Shown in pieces: positions 1 through 5,850 of a DNA stretch of 17,211 bases. Under the pieces are notes generated by a model. That model did no database searches and had not been told where the DNA came from. It saw only the letters and a list, made by a program, of their open reading frames with translations. Source of the DNA: JBJKRW01 sp046704445 (lineage in GTDB: Bacteria > Patescibacteriota > Microgenomatia > UBA1406 > GWC2-37-13); NCBI GenBank assembly GCA_046704445.1, contig JBJKRW010000008.1:1-17211 (forward strand), in the 5' to 3' direction. Position 1 is the stretch's first letter; each line of letters begins with the position of its first letter. The position numbers and the translations under genes were made by a program.

Positions 1-2
1 AT

Positions 3-455
3 GAAGATATTCTTGCCCGGTTAGATGCGGCAACATTGGAAGAGAGAATAGGAAGTTCATTTGTGGTTGTTGTCCCATTCGAAAAAGTCACACGGACACA
101 GGCCGGAATGCGTGATAAACTGGAGTTTCCTGTTGAATCGCCCGTTCTTCCGGAAGTTTTCCGCTACGTTTTGGTTCCTTCACATCTTCTTTCGCTATTT
201 GAGGAGTCAACAAAAGGTTTGCGTCTTGGCGAAATGAAAATAATAGATATCGCCGATACAACGACAACATTGTGGTTGCCGCGGATGGAAACGCATGATG
301 GAGCCGAGCTGTTCGAAAAGGAAAGTCCTACAGTTTTGGAGGTTCCGGACTATTACGGAGCTCTGAAATCCATCATTGAAGCGGATATTTCTCAACGGTT
401 CTGGGCACACGGAGTAAGATTGCCGACGCGGAAGGATTACGCGAAATCTACCTAG
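3..455 (+). CDS. Hypothetical protein, 5'-truncated by the window edge
   Basis: The reading frame is open from the first bases of the window to a TAG stop at 453-455, and there is no convincing start inside. A TTG at 36 is possible but the frame continues upstream of it, so this is most likely the last ~150 residues of a longer protein. The visible part mixes a hydrophobic beta-like stretch near its start (SSFVVVVPFEKV) with charged helical segments, and has no transmembrane segment, no Cys and no motif I recognise. The next gene starts about 100 nt downstream with its own promoter, so this is probably a separate transcription unit. Function unknown. Confidence 0.6.
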   Translation, partial: EDILARLDAATLEERIGSSFVVVVPFEKVTRTQAGMRDKLEFPVESPVLPEVFRYVLVPSHLLSLFEESTKGLRLGEMKIIDIADTTTTLWLPRMETHDGAELFEKESPTVLEVPDYYGALKSIIEADISQRFWAHGVRLPTRKDYAKST

Positions 456-541
456 AATATTCATACGAAAGATGATTTTACAGTGTAGAACCCGGTTTTG
501 TATGCCGAAAAGATAGCATGATTATTCTGGAGCATTAACAT

Positions 542-549
542 GCTATAAT
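542..549 (+). promoter_or_regulatory. Extended -10 promoter, leaderless type
   Basis: TGCTATAAT is an extended -10 (TG, one base, TATAAT); the TATAAT hexamer is 544-549 and the ATG at 558 follows after 8 nt, so transcription should begin at or just before the start codon. No good -35 is visible. A short dyad (AGCAT at 531-535, ATGCT at 540-544) overlaps its upstream edge and could be a repressor site. Confidence 0.6.
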
Positions 550-557
550 GTTGTTCC

Positions 558-1043
558 ATGGTTGAAAGAACATTCCATAATTCAGTACCTGTAGATAATC
601 TTGATTCTTCAGCGGCTATCTCCAATCTGGGCAGAATTCTTCAGAACACCACTTATGGAAATCATATTGTTACGCTCGGAATTGCGAAGTATATTGAGAC
701 AAGAAAACACGAAGATTTTCGCAATATTTTACACAAAGCGGTTTTAGTGATTCCCGAGTCTACAGGGCTCTTTTTATATTCTCGTATTCATCCTCCCAAT
801 TTGGTAAACACACCCGGTGGACAATTAGCGAGAGATTGTCTTACCGCATGTGCCGAACTGGGAAAAACCGTTGCTGTTTTTGGAGCGTCGGAATTCAACA
901 GAAGAAGATCAATAGAAGTTATAAAACGGGAAGATTCAAGAATAAATATAGTTGATATTCCAGGTGAATATTTATTTTCCAACCCTGACGATTCACAATA
1001 TGTTGCGGAAACACTGGATAAAATAGCCCTGATTTTGCTGTAA
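558..1043 (+). CDS. WecG/TagA/CpsF-family glycosyltransferase, N-terminal part (split gene)
   Basis: 161 residues matching, by pattern, the first two thirds of the WecG/TagA/CpsF family, which moves N-acetyl-amino sugars (e.g. ManNAc) onto polyprenyl-linked intermediates in wall polymer or exopolysaccharide synthesis at the inner membrane face. Visible landmarks are the VPVDNL start, the HIVTLGIAKYIETR segment (family TLNAEK), the AVLVIPESTG segment and GKTVAVFGASEF. The usual catalytic Asp of the LPDGxG motif is Glu here (about residue 67), which is unusual. The frame stops with TAA after IALILL, just where the family continues with a VGLGxPKQExW motif; that continuation is in the next ORF, in the -1 frame. 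I read this as one gene broken by a 1-nt deletion or sequence error, or a genuine two-part protein. Confidence 0.65.
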   Translation: MVERTFHNSVPVDNLDSSAAISNLGRILQNTTYGNHIVTLGIAKYIETRKHEDFRNILHKAVLVIPESTGLFLYSRIHPPNLVNTPGGQLARDCLTACAELGKTVAVFGASEFNRRRSIEVIKREDSRINIVDIPGEYLFSNPDDSQYVAETLDKIALILL

Positions 1044-1333
1044 TGGCGGGTAATGAAATAGAGGCAGAAAAATGGATTGATAAATGGTTAATCGAAACTG
1101 GAGCAAGAGTAAAAATTGTAGGTAATTTCGGGCAAACCGTTGACGTGTGGAGCGGAACAAAAAAGGTGCCTTCAAAAATATTTCGAAATCACGGTTTAGG
1201 CTGGATGATGAGGCTTATGATAGAAAAGCCCGAAAGACGCACCAGATACGGAAAGGTATTAGTGGCGTTCGGAAATATGATGTTACTTGATTTAATTAAT
1301 GCTTTGCAAAAACAGACCGACATGACAAAGTAA
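1043..1333 (+). CDS. WecG/TagA/CpsF-family glycosyltransferase, C-terminal part (split gene)
   Basis: 96 residues that complete the preceding ORF: MAGNEIEAEKWI corresponds to the family's GLGxPKQExWI motif, followed by a VKIVGNFGQTVDVWSG segment (family GVGGxFDxLSG) and the basic tail HGLGWMMRLMIEKPERRTRYG (family GLEWLYRLxxEPxRxxRY), which in TagA helps form the active site and bind membrane. The ATG overlaps the upstream stop in TAATG, so translational coupling could make both parts. Together they give about 257 residues, the normal family length. If one G were added at 1040/1041 a continuous ILLV-MAGN reading would result. Whether the split pair is active is unknown. Confidence 0.6.
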   Translation: MAGNEIEAEKWIDKWLIETGARVKIVGNFGQTVDVWSGTKKVPSKIFRNHGLGWMMRLMIEKPERRTRYGKVLVAFGNMMLLDLINALQKQTDMTK

Positions 1334-1345
1334 ACAAATGATATA

Positions 1346-1354
1346 TGATATAAT
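1346..1354 (+). promoter_or_regulatory. Extended -10 promoter, leaderless type
   Basis: TGATATAAT: TG one base before TATAAT (1349-1354), with ATG at 1364 after 9 nt. No matching -35 at the usual spacing. This gives the following gene its own promoter right behind the split glycosyltransferase. Confidence 0.6.
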
Positions 1355-1363
1355 AACTGCTAT

Positions 1364-1954
1364 ATGGTAAGGCGAATGATGGAAATGCGCGAGAGAGGTT
1401 TCAGCTTCATGCATCTGCCTATAGAATCGTGTGCGTTGCTGTACCGTCTAAACCGCGAAAGGAATACTGAATGGACCGACGAAACCCTGATTAATCAAAT
1501 TGGCGTTCCGACGCATAACGCAATAGAAAGACTATACCGAGCATTACCGGCCGTGGAATTTGGACGGATAGTTTTGGCATATGCACAACCGTTAGATATC
1601 CTATATCATAGGGCAAGATTGGATCCGGAATATCTTCCGGGTGCAAGAGCGTTTGGTCTTGCGGTTATACTTACTCATGCCGATCAATTCGGAGAATTGG
1701 GAAAAGAATTGCATGATTTTGCCACGCAGGATTCTACACTGGAGGAATTCCGGCGCTGTTTTCGTACCGCGTTGGCAAGTGATATCTATACCGCAGATAC
1801 TCTAATCGCACAAATTGACGCGTACCTGATGAGGAATGATCTTCAGCCGGCGACGAGAATGAACAATATAGCCGAAATCGGAGGATGGTTAAGTTGTATG
1901 CAAGATCTGAATGTGGTCAGAAGCCATGTGAGTGAGTTTACCGTAGTATCTTAA
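1364..1954 (+). CDS. Hypothetical 196-aa helical protein
   Basis: The ATG is chosen because it lies 9 nt after an extended -10; a later in-frame Met (residue 5) is possible. The protein looks soluble and mostly alpha-helical, with alternating charged and hydrophobic residues, scattered Cys (residues about 23, 131 and 173) and no signal peptide or membrane segment. I recognise no domain. It ends with a TAA at 1952-1954, 17 nt before the stop of the convergent HAD phosphatase gene, and no terminator hairpin is evident between them. Function unknown. Confidence 0.6.
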   Translation: MVRRMMEMRERGFSFMHLPIESCALLYRLNRERNTEWTDETLINQIGVPTHNAIERLYRALPAVEFGRIVLAYAQPLDILYHRARLDPEYLPGARAFGLAVILTHADQFGELGKELHDFATQDSTLEEFRRCFRTALASDIYTADTLIAQIDAYLMRNDLQPATRMNNIAEIGGWLSCMQDLNVVRSHVSEFTVVS

Positions 1955-1971
1955 TACTTCTTAATCTGCAT

Positions 1972-2724
1972 TTATGTGAATCTCTCAATAACATCGGCTA
2001 TTCCGTCATTCTCTACGGAAGGAGCGACGTAATCGGCAATATCTTTGAGTTCTTTCACGGCATTTCCCATCGCGATTTTAAATCCACATGCCATCAGTAA
2101 TGGAAAATCGTTATAGCCGTCGCCGATTCCGATTATCTCCCGTGTTGTTATTCCGAGCAATCGGGCGTATTGTGCAATCGCATATTGTTTGGTTGCCTCC
2201 GCGTGAGAAAAATAAACATCCGTGAGTCTTGCACTTTTATACGAAGCGGCTTTGGTAATGGCTAAATCTTTGAGATCAATTTCTACTTTTTTGATAAGCT
2301 TGTCCGCCTCTTGATCTGCGATGTCGTGGACAGAAAATTTTCTTATTGTTATATTATCGGGAATATTTTCAGGATTTTGAATATTGAGTGTATCGCAGGA
2401 CAATCTTTTCAGGCTGTATTTTTTAGTTAATTTGATGAGATAGTATGCGGTTTTATGCGGAAGTACGGCTTCCCACAAGACTTTTTTTGTTTCGGATTCG
2501 ATTATTGCCGCTCCGTTATCCGTAATCATCGGGCCCTTTAAATGTAAATGAGTAATCAGGTATTCGATGAGATAAAAAGGGCGTCCTGTAGCCAAACTAA
2601 AAATGATTCCTTTTTGAGCAGATTTTTGAAGTGCTTCAGCGGTTTTTCCGGATGGAAGGGCGGAAGGGGATATGGGCGTAAGGGTTCCGTCGATATCTGA
2701 AACAATGGCTTTGTATTTTCGCAC
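1972..2724 (-). CDS. Cof-type HAD-IIB phosphatase
   Basis: A 250-residue cytosolic hydrolase of the haloacid dehalogenase superfamily, Cof/subclass IIB, which usually removes phosphate from sugar phosphates or related small metabolites. Motif I is SDIDGTLT (D10 nucleophile, D12 acid/base), motif II is in SLATGRP (about 43-49), TDNGA is at 68-72, the motif III Lys is probably K179, and motif IV is GDGYND (201-206) followed by MGNAV. The substrate cannot be read from sequence. The start is GTG (complement of CAC at 2722-2724), supported by a -10 box 5 nt upstream and by motif I beginning at residue 9, as expected for the family. It is divergent from the HIT gene and convergent with the 196-aa gene. 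Confidence 0.88.
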   Translation of the reverse strand: MRKYKAIVSDIDGTLTPISPSALPSGKTAEALQKSAQKGIIFSLATGRPFYLIEYLITHLHLKGPMITDNGAAIIESETKKVLWEAVLPHKTAYYLIKLTKKYSLKRLSCDTLNIQNPENIPDNITIRKFSVHDIADQEADKLIKKVEIDLKDLAITKAASYKSARLTDVYFSHAEATKQYAIAQYARLLGITTREIIGIGDGYNDFPLLMACGFKIAMGNAVKELKDIADYVAPSVENDGIADVIERFT

Positions 2725-2729
2725 TCTTT

Positions 2730-2738
2730 ATTCTAGCA
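2730..2738 (-). promoter_or_regulatory. Extended -10 promoter of the Cof-type HAD gene, inside a 7-bp dyad
   Basis: On the minus strand this reads TGCTAGAAT, an extended -10 ending 5 nt before the GTG start. It lies inside a perfect inverted repeat (ACTCTTT at 2723-2729, AAAGAGT at 2738-2744, 8-nt spacer) that also overlaps the start codon, so it could be an operator. No -35 is seen. Confidence 0.5.
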
Positions 2739-2824
2739 AAGAGTAACAGATCTTATCGGAGTACGCTTTTTTTGGGCGATTTGACAAATTTATTATGAAT
2801 ATAATCGAACCACAAAGATCCGGA

Positions 2825-2833
2825 TGCTATAAT
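2825..2833 (+). promoter_or_regulatory. Extended -10 promoter of the HIT gene
   Basis: TGCTATAAT (hexamer 2828-2833) is followed after 6 nt by ATG at 2840. This favours 2840 over the in-frame ATG at 2795 as the start. A TTGACA at 2781-2786 stands 13 nt before another TATAAT (2800-2805), too close for a standard promoter but possibly a weaker upstream one. Confidence 0.55.
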
Positions 2834-2839
2834 TTCTGT

Positions 2840-3301
2840 ATGTTCAGTCATGCTCCGAAAAATTATATTTGTCCGATTTGTCTGGGTGTGAAAGGAGTAG
2901 AAAGCAAGGATACAATGCTAAGAAATGACGACATGGTATATAAAAATAATACCATTACTGTATTTATTAACTCGTTTTTTATCGGGAATAACTCCGGACA
3001 TGCGATAGTGGTTCCAAACACACATTATGAAAACATATTTGACTTGCCTGCAGATGTTTCTGTAGAAATTTATAACGCATCCAAGAAGATAGCGGTTGCT
3101 ATGAAAAAAGCGTACAAATGTCAGGGGATAACGCTACTGCAGAATAACGAACCCGTTGGAGGACAACACGCGTTCCATTATCACCAGCATATTTTTCCAA
3201 GATATCCCGGCGACAATTTATATTCGAATATGTTAAAAAAAAGACCGACGAGTCCGAAGGAAAGAAAACCTTTTGCAAGAAAACTGAAACGTGAATTATA
3301 G
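2840..3301 (+). CDS. HIT-family nucleotide hydrolase or transferase with CxxC zinc site
   Basis: 153 residues from the chosen start. Cytosolic HIT-fold enzyme; the family hydrolyses or transfers nucleoside phosphates on compounds such as ApnA, AMP-NH2 or adenylylated intermediates. The signature HxHxH is seen as HYHQH (H113, H115, H117), with the middle His expected to attack the alpha-phosphate. A CPIC motif at 11-14 with later His residues (62, 110) suggests the structural zinc found in many bacterial HIT proteins. The basic tail (KKRPTSPKERKPFARKLKREL) is typical. A longer version from 2795 would add 15 residues that precede the -10 box, so I reject it. It lies between a possible degenerate repeat copy (about 2766-2811) and repeat E1, like the other genes of this cluster. 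Confidence 0.88.
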   Translation: MFSHAPKNYICPICLGVKGVESKDTMLRNDDMVYKNNTITVFINSFFIGNNSGHAIVVPNTHYENIFDLPADVSVEIYNASKKIAVAMKKAYKCQGITLLQNNEPVGGQHAFHYHQHIFPRYPGDNLYSNMLKKRPTSPKERKPFARKLKREL

Positions 3302-3378
3302 TTTGTCCAGGAACTCCGGAAAAGCGGGAGCTTTTCCTGTAATGCAATTACGGGAATCGTATAGACACCGTTTGAACC
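3302..3378 (+). repeat. Compound boundary repeat E1 with two hairpins
   Basis: It starts right after the HIT stop. The left box (TTTGTCCAGGAAC, 3302-3314) resembles boxes after other genes of the cluster. A perfect 8-bp hairpin follows (GGAAAAGC 3318-3325, GCTTTTCC 3330-3337, loop GGGA), then a 5-bp hairpin (GTAAT 3339-3343, ATTAC 3347-3351). The right core is GGGAATCG followed by TATAGACACCGTTTGAACC (3360-3378), matching the E3 core at 16 of 19 positions. An alternative pairing (AGGAA with TTCCT, CTCC with GGAG) excludes the first hairpin. There is no T-tract, so it is not a classical terminator. Confidence 0.55.
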
Positions 3379-3542
3379 TAAATTATTTCTTTTTGGTAAT
3401 TGCACCTAATAATATTTTAGTTCACGGTCATATTTATAAAAAATCTTTGCAAGAACAACTAGAAACATATCGAAGTTTTAGGACCAATAAAGTTGACCAA
3501 TGTACTTTTGATGATATAGAATTTCTTAAAGCTCTAAAATAA
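3379..3542 (+). pseudogene. 5'-truncated ORF remnant behind repeat E1
   Basis: An open frame runs from inside the HIT gene through E1 to TAA at 3540-3542, but its first ~30 codons are only translated HIT tail and repeat. The remaining ~53 codons (ending RTNKVDQCTFDDIEFLKALK) look like a genuine protein C-terminus with no plausible start or promoter; the only candidate is a TTG inside the E1 core at 3372. I read it as a gene fragment whose 5' part was lost at the repeat. I do not recognise the family. It could instead be a small intact protein starting at the TTG. Confidence 0.35.
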
Positions 3543-3579
3543 ATTCTGGAGTGACTGGATAACGTGATTAGAACCAGAA
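3543..3579 (+). repeat. Compound boundary repeat E2
   Basis: The shortest copy, starting at the stop codon of the preceding ORF. The left box TTCTGG (3544-3549) runs straight into the core GAGTGACTGG (3549-3558) and ends with TTAGAACC. TTCTGG and CCAGAA (3574-3579) form a perfect 6-bp inverted repeat enclosing the copy; an inner CTGG/CCAG pairing mimics a T-arm stem, but with a 15-nt loop instead of 7. Read on the minus strand, the core end gives CAGTCACTCCA, like a tRNA-His acceptor end with CCA. Confidence 0.5.
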
Positions 3580-3592
3580 AAATCTAATTTAG

Positions 3593-3600
3593 TATATTAT
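3593..3600 (+). promoter_or_regulatory. Putative -10 of the 250-aa gene
   Basis: TATATTAT offers TATATT (3593-3598) or TATTAT (3595-3600), 6-8 nt before the ATG at 3607. The preceding TTTAGTATA resembles CTTAGTATA upstream of the 5090 gene, which also follows a boundary repeat. No -35 is seen. Confidence 0.4.
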
Positions 3601-3606
3601 TAAATC

Positions 3607-4359
3607 ATGGACGATGGAGATCCAATTCCGATAGGTATACAACCACCAGAATCTTACGATAACAAACAAATCCCATTAAACGTAAGTCCTATATTAGATA
3701 TAAAGGAAGAGAATGAACAGCGCATCCAGGATCTTGTTGAAAAACATTGGATAATTGGCAGTTGCACTGAGGCTCGAAGAAGATCGCATGCCCAGAGTTT
3801 TCAAGACATTGGCGCGATTAGACAACAGGAAAAACAAGGGAAAGAACCACCCGTTACTCCGGAAGAATATCTATTGGGCATAAGGAAAGAAGAACTTGAA
3901 CCAGAGGTTCGAGATTGCGTGTTATCGGTCCTTCGTAAAGGCTATAATCCTTATTCTTCCGGTTTTGACATGGTGGCGGGAAATAATGGTCTTCACGCAA
4001 TTTTATTTATATCAAGAGACGGAGAGAGGCCAACAGAAAATACCCTCCGAAAGATTTGGGGTCTGTCAAAGGAAACCGGAATTTTAACCATGGCATATGT
4101 TACGAAAGATAATACAGATACTGGAACTCATTGGTTTGGGGAAGCCAACGGACCCTATTGTCAATGGGCTATCAGTTTTGTTGAAACCTCGGGAGACCCA
4201 GAGAAAATTAAACAACATTGGCACACCATTGATCAAGCACTACCTGATTTAGGAAAACCAGCTATGATTATGCATACAGCTTATACAGGCGCTCCTGGTA
4301 ATTTGAGGACATTGGTAAGAAATGTTCCCGAGATGCTTATTCAACACTCAAAGACATAA
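3607..4359 (+). CDS. Hypothetical 250-aa protein of the cassette-like cluster
   Basis: I do not recognise this protein. It appears cytosolic: an acidic, proline-rich start (MDDGDPIPIGIQPPES), a charged helical middle, and a C-terminal half with alternating beta-like strands (GLHAILFISRDG, GILTMAYVTKD, PYCQWAISFVE, KPAMIMHTAY). Cys residues occur near 53, 104 and 185. There is no signal peptide or membrane span. The ATG follows a -10 box by 6-8 nt. It stands alone between repeats E2 and E3 and is convergent with hicA, with visibly AT-rich codon use like its neighbours. Its position suggests an accessory, exchangeable gene. Confidence 0.6.
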   Translation: MDDGDPIPIGIQPPESYDNKQIPLNVSPILDIKEENEQRIQDLVEKHWIIGSCTEARRRSHAQSFQDIGAIRQQEKQGKEPPVTPEEYLLGIRKEELEPEVRDCVLSVLRKGYNPYSSGFDMVAGNNGLHAILFISRDGERPTENTLRKIWGLSKETGILTMAYVTKDNTDTGTHWFGEANGPYCQWAISFVETSGDPEKIKQHWHTIDQALPDLGKPAMIMHTAYTGAPGNLRTLVRNVPEMLIQHSKT

Positions 4360-4363
4360 AACA

Positions 4364-4430
4364 GCATTCTGGAAATTTCTTAAGTTTTTAATCTTTTTTT
4401 GGGTGATTGGATAGACGCCGTTAGAACCGA
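4364..4430 (+). repeat. Compound boundary repeat E3
   Basis: It lies between the stops of the 250-aa gene and convergent hicA. The left box is GCATTCTGGAAA (4364-4375), then ~25 nt of T-rich spacer, then the core GGGTGATTGG (4401-4410) and ATAGACGCCGTTAGAACCGA (4411-4430). On the minus strand the core reads GGTTCTAACGG followed by CAATCACCCA, i.e. a T-arm-like TTC and an acceptor-like end with CCA. TTGG and CCGA at the ends of the loop can pair as a short stem. Confidence 0.5.
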
Positions 4431-4434
4431 GACC

Positions 4435-4665
4435 TTACATCTTTTTTAAGACCTCCAGGTACTCATCAACAGTCATATTTAAGGTTCTTAAGTTATTACG
4501 AATAATAAATATAGGAAGATTTTTGTATGTTGGTAATACTATTGGTCTGTTTAATCCAACCCTCCAATAGATTCTATGATCACCTTTTTGCCTTTTGAAC
4601 TTACAACCTATATACAATAGGAATTTCTCAAATTCTTTCCAGTGAATTGTACTGAGTTGAGGCAT
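4435..4665 (-). CDS. hicA: HicA-like mRNA interferase toxin
   Basis: 76 residues, the usual size of HicA/YcfA toxins, small dsRBD-fold RNases that cut mRNA and are held inactive by HicB. The start is WKEFEKFLLYIGCKFKRQKG, the family's helix leading to the catalytic His (H30 in KGDHRIYWR, matching the family's KGSHxxY), then beta strands, and a C-terminal TVDEYLEVLKK helix (family LTxEEFL). It lies 4 nt after the hicB stop, so both are translated from one mRNA; no Shine-Dalgarno precedes the ATG. The order antitoxin then toxin is common for this family. The stop directly abuts repeat E3. Confidence 0.85.
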   Translation of the reverse strand: MPQLSTIHWKEFEKFLLYIGCKFKRQKGDHRIYWRVGLNRPIVLPTYKNLPIFIIRNNLRTLNMTVDEYLEVLKKM

Positions 4666-4669
4666 AATC

Positions 4670-4960
4670 TTAGCAGGTAATGGGTATTGTGAAGTTTTCC
4701 GTCATGTGAGAAACAACTATGGGAGGAGAGTACATATTTGCTTGTTTATGCCATCCCAATTCCGTTAGCGCCTTATCTAATTTTCCTTCATCAATAAGTT
4801 CTTCAAAATAAAGTTGAACAGCTTCTTCAAATCTTTTTTTAGCTTCTTCAAAAGTACCTCCGACAGTAGATAAATCCAAAGCAGGAGTATAAGCAATAAA
4901 GCTATCGTTTTCTCGAAGAATTGAAACTGGGAGGGCAAACCGGACTTTTGCTTTTTTCAT
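4670..4960 (-). CDS. hicB: HicB-like antitoxin
   Basis: 96 residues. The partial RNase-H-like HicB fold is visible: a first beta strand (KVRFALPVSILREND), SFIAYTPALDLSTVGGTFEEAKKRFEEAV (family YxVxxPDLPGCxTxGxTxEEAxxNAxEA), then an amphipathic helix. The degenerate catalytic site and small size fit an antitoxin that binds HicA. No clear C-terminal DNA-binding domain is visible beyond the core, so autoregulation may rely on the complex. It is the first gene of the hicBA operon, with a good promoter 9 nt upstream. It lies with hicA between repeats E3 and E4 in the opposite orientation to most neighbours. Confidence 0.85.
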   Translation of the reverse strand: MKKAKVRFALPVSILRENDSFIAYTPALDLSTVGGTFEEAKKRFEEAVQLYFEELIDEGKLDKALTELGWHKQANMYSPPIVVSHMTENFTIPITC

Positions 4961-4968
4961 ATGATTGG

Positions 4969-4997
4969 ATTATAACACCGTTTGCAAGAGAAGACAA
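4969..4997 (-). promoter_or_regulatory. Promoter of hicBA
   Basis: On the minus strand: -35 TTGTCT (4992-4997), 17-nt spacer, perfect -10 TATAAT (4969-4974), then 8 nt to the hicB ATG at 4960. The + strand of this segment (TGATTGGAT, then ACACCGTTTG) also resembles the boundary-repeat core, so the promoter may have arisen from a further degenerate copy. Confidence 0.7.
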
Positions 4998-5015
4998 CTA
5001 AATGCAAATATGTAG

Positions 5016-5071
5016 ACTGTCCTGAAGCTCCGATTTTGCTGGGGTGACTGGGCGACACAACTTCGAACCCG
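5016..5071 (+). repeat. Compound boundary repeat E4
   Basis: The left box ACTGTCCTGAAGCTCCG (5016-5032) resembles that of E1 (TGTCC, GAA, CTCCG). The core is GGGGTGACTGGG (5041-5052), then CGACACAACTTCGAACCCG (5053-5071). On the minus strand the core ends CAGTCACCCCA, i.e. a tRNA-His acceptor end with a discriminator C and a full CCA, which the present tRNA-His gene itself does not encode. It lies between the hicBA promoter and the promoter of the next gene. Confidence 0.55.
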
Positions 5072-5077
5072 ACTTAG

Positions 5078-5083
5078 TATAAT
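5078..5083 (+). promoter_or_regulatory. -10 box of the HxpB-like gene
   Basis: Perfect TATAAT, 6 nt before the ATG at 5090 and only 7 nt after the end of repeat E4. Any -35 contact must therefore lie within the repeat; no clear -35 match is seen. Confidence 0.55.
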
Positions 5084-5089
5084 GAATAT

Positions 5090-5749
5090 ATGATAAGCGC
5101 TGTGATTTTCGATATGGATGGAGTATTGATTGATACTGAACCATTATGGAGAGAGGCAAAAAAAACTGTTTTTGGATCAGTGGGAATAAATGTTACTGAT
5201 GACCTTTTACGGCAAACAATGGGAATAAGAATAGATGAAATTGTAGATAGTTTATATAAACAATATCCTTGGAAAGGACCAAGTAAAAAACAAGTGATTG
5301 ATCAAATGTCCAACCAAGTACTTCAACTAATTAAAAAAGAAGGAAAGGCTAAATTGGGAGTTACCGAAGCACTTGATTCCATTAAAAAAAATAACTTGCG
5401 GCTTGCTCTAGCATCTGTTGTTACATTGGAGATGATTAATACGGTACTGGAAAAACTGGAAATTAAACAATATTTTGAAGTCATTCGTTCTGCTGAATTT
5501 GAAGAATATGGTAAACCACACCCAGCAGTATACATAAATACTGCAAAGGAACTTAATGTAATGCCCCAATTCTGTGTCGCAGTTGAAGATTCAATAAACG
5601 GGATAATTGCTGCGAAAGCTGCGAAAATGAAATGTATTGCTGTTCCTCCTGAAGAAACCATTGGAGATAAAAGATTAGGAATTGCAGATGTCGTTATTTC
5701 TTCTTTATTAGAGGTTAACGAAAATACTTTAAACCAAATAAACAAATAG
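5090..5749 (+). CDS. hxpB: HxpB/YniC-like HAD-IA sugar-phosphate phosphatase
   Basis: 219 residues, close in length and sequence pattern to E. coli YniC/HxpB (hexitol or 2-deoxyglucose 6-phosphatase), a cytosolic HAD subclass IA enzyme. Motif I is FDMDGVLIDTEPLW (D8 nucleophile, D10). The cap holds the telling stretch MGIRIDEIVDSLY...QYPWKGPS, matching YniC's LGLRID...PWNGPS. Motif II is LASVV, motif III is the Lys in GKPHPAVY, motif IV is VEDSINGIIAAKAAKM. The paralogous beta-phosphoglucomutases share these motifs but not the PWxGPS cap segment, so HxpB-like is preferred; the exact substrate is uncertain. The start is supported by TATAAT 6 nt upstream. The gene is visibly AT-richer than dnaB and lies between repeats E4 and E5, suggesting acquisition. 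Confidence 0.82.
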   Translation: MISAVIFDMDGVLIDTEPLWREAKKTVFGSVGINVTDDLLRQTMGIRIDEIVDSLYKQYPWKGPSKKQVIDQMSNQVLQLIKKEGKAKLGVTEALDSIKKNNLRLALASVVTLEMINTVLEKLEIKQYFEVIRSAEFEEYGKPHPAVYINTAKELNVMPQFCVAVEDSINGIIAAKAAKMKCIAVPPEETIGDKRLGIADVVISSLLEVNENTLNQINK

Positions 5750-5759
5750 AAATATTATG

Positions 5760-5804
5760 GATTGTCCTAATAGTCTAAATCTACTTATGGGTGACTGACG
5801 GGAT
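5760..5804 (+). repeat. Compound boundary repeat E5 (displaced tRNA-His 3' end)
   Basis: It lies 10 nt after the HxpB-like stop. The left box GATTGTCCTAATAG (5760-5773) resembles that of E4. The core ATGGGTGACTGACGGGAT (5787-5804) is identical over 18 nt to the 3' part of tRNA-His at 6159-6176. This is the copy closest to the tRNA and the only one with the true tRNA spacing. The identity breaks exactly where the GIY-YIG unit begins. Confidence 0.75.
5787..5804 (+). repeat. Left copy of an 18-bp direct repeat (tRNA-His 3' end)
   Basis: ATGGGTGACTGACGGGAT, repeated exactly at 6159-6176 inside and just beyond tRNA-His. The two copies flank the GIY-YIG unit and look like a target duplication or attL/attR pair. 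Confidence 0.75.
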
Positions 5805-5806
5805 GG

Positions 5807-5828
5807 TTCGACAGGCTCACCATTTACC
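5807..5828 (+). repeat. Left terminal inverted repeat of the GIY-YIG unit
   Basis: It begins TTCGACAGGCTCACC and ends TTTACC. It pairs with the reverse complement of 6138-6159 at 18 of 22 positions; the mismatches are one G/A and a CCA/GGG block. Confidence 0.7.
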
Positions 5829-5850
5829 TAAATACACATATCCGACAATC

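Noticed and set aside
1029..1045. Programmed -1 frameshift site
   Set aside because: There is no X XXY YYZ heptamer in the proper frame and no stable downstream structure is evident; deletion or sequencing error is simpler.
2781..2805. Standard promoter TTGACA with TATAAT before the HIT gene
   Set aside because: The spacer is only 13 nt, too short for a normal sigma70 promoter; the later extended -10 fits the start better.
2795..2839. Longer N-terminus for the HIT protein
   Set aside because: The 15 extra residues precede and overlap an extended -10 box, and the family core starts at the later Met.
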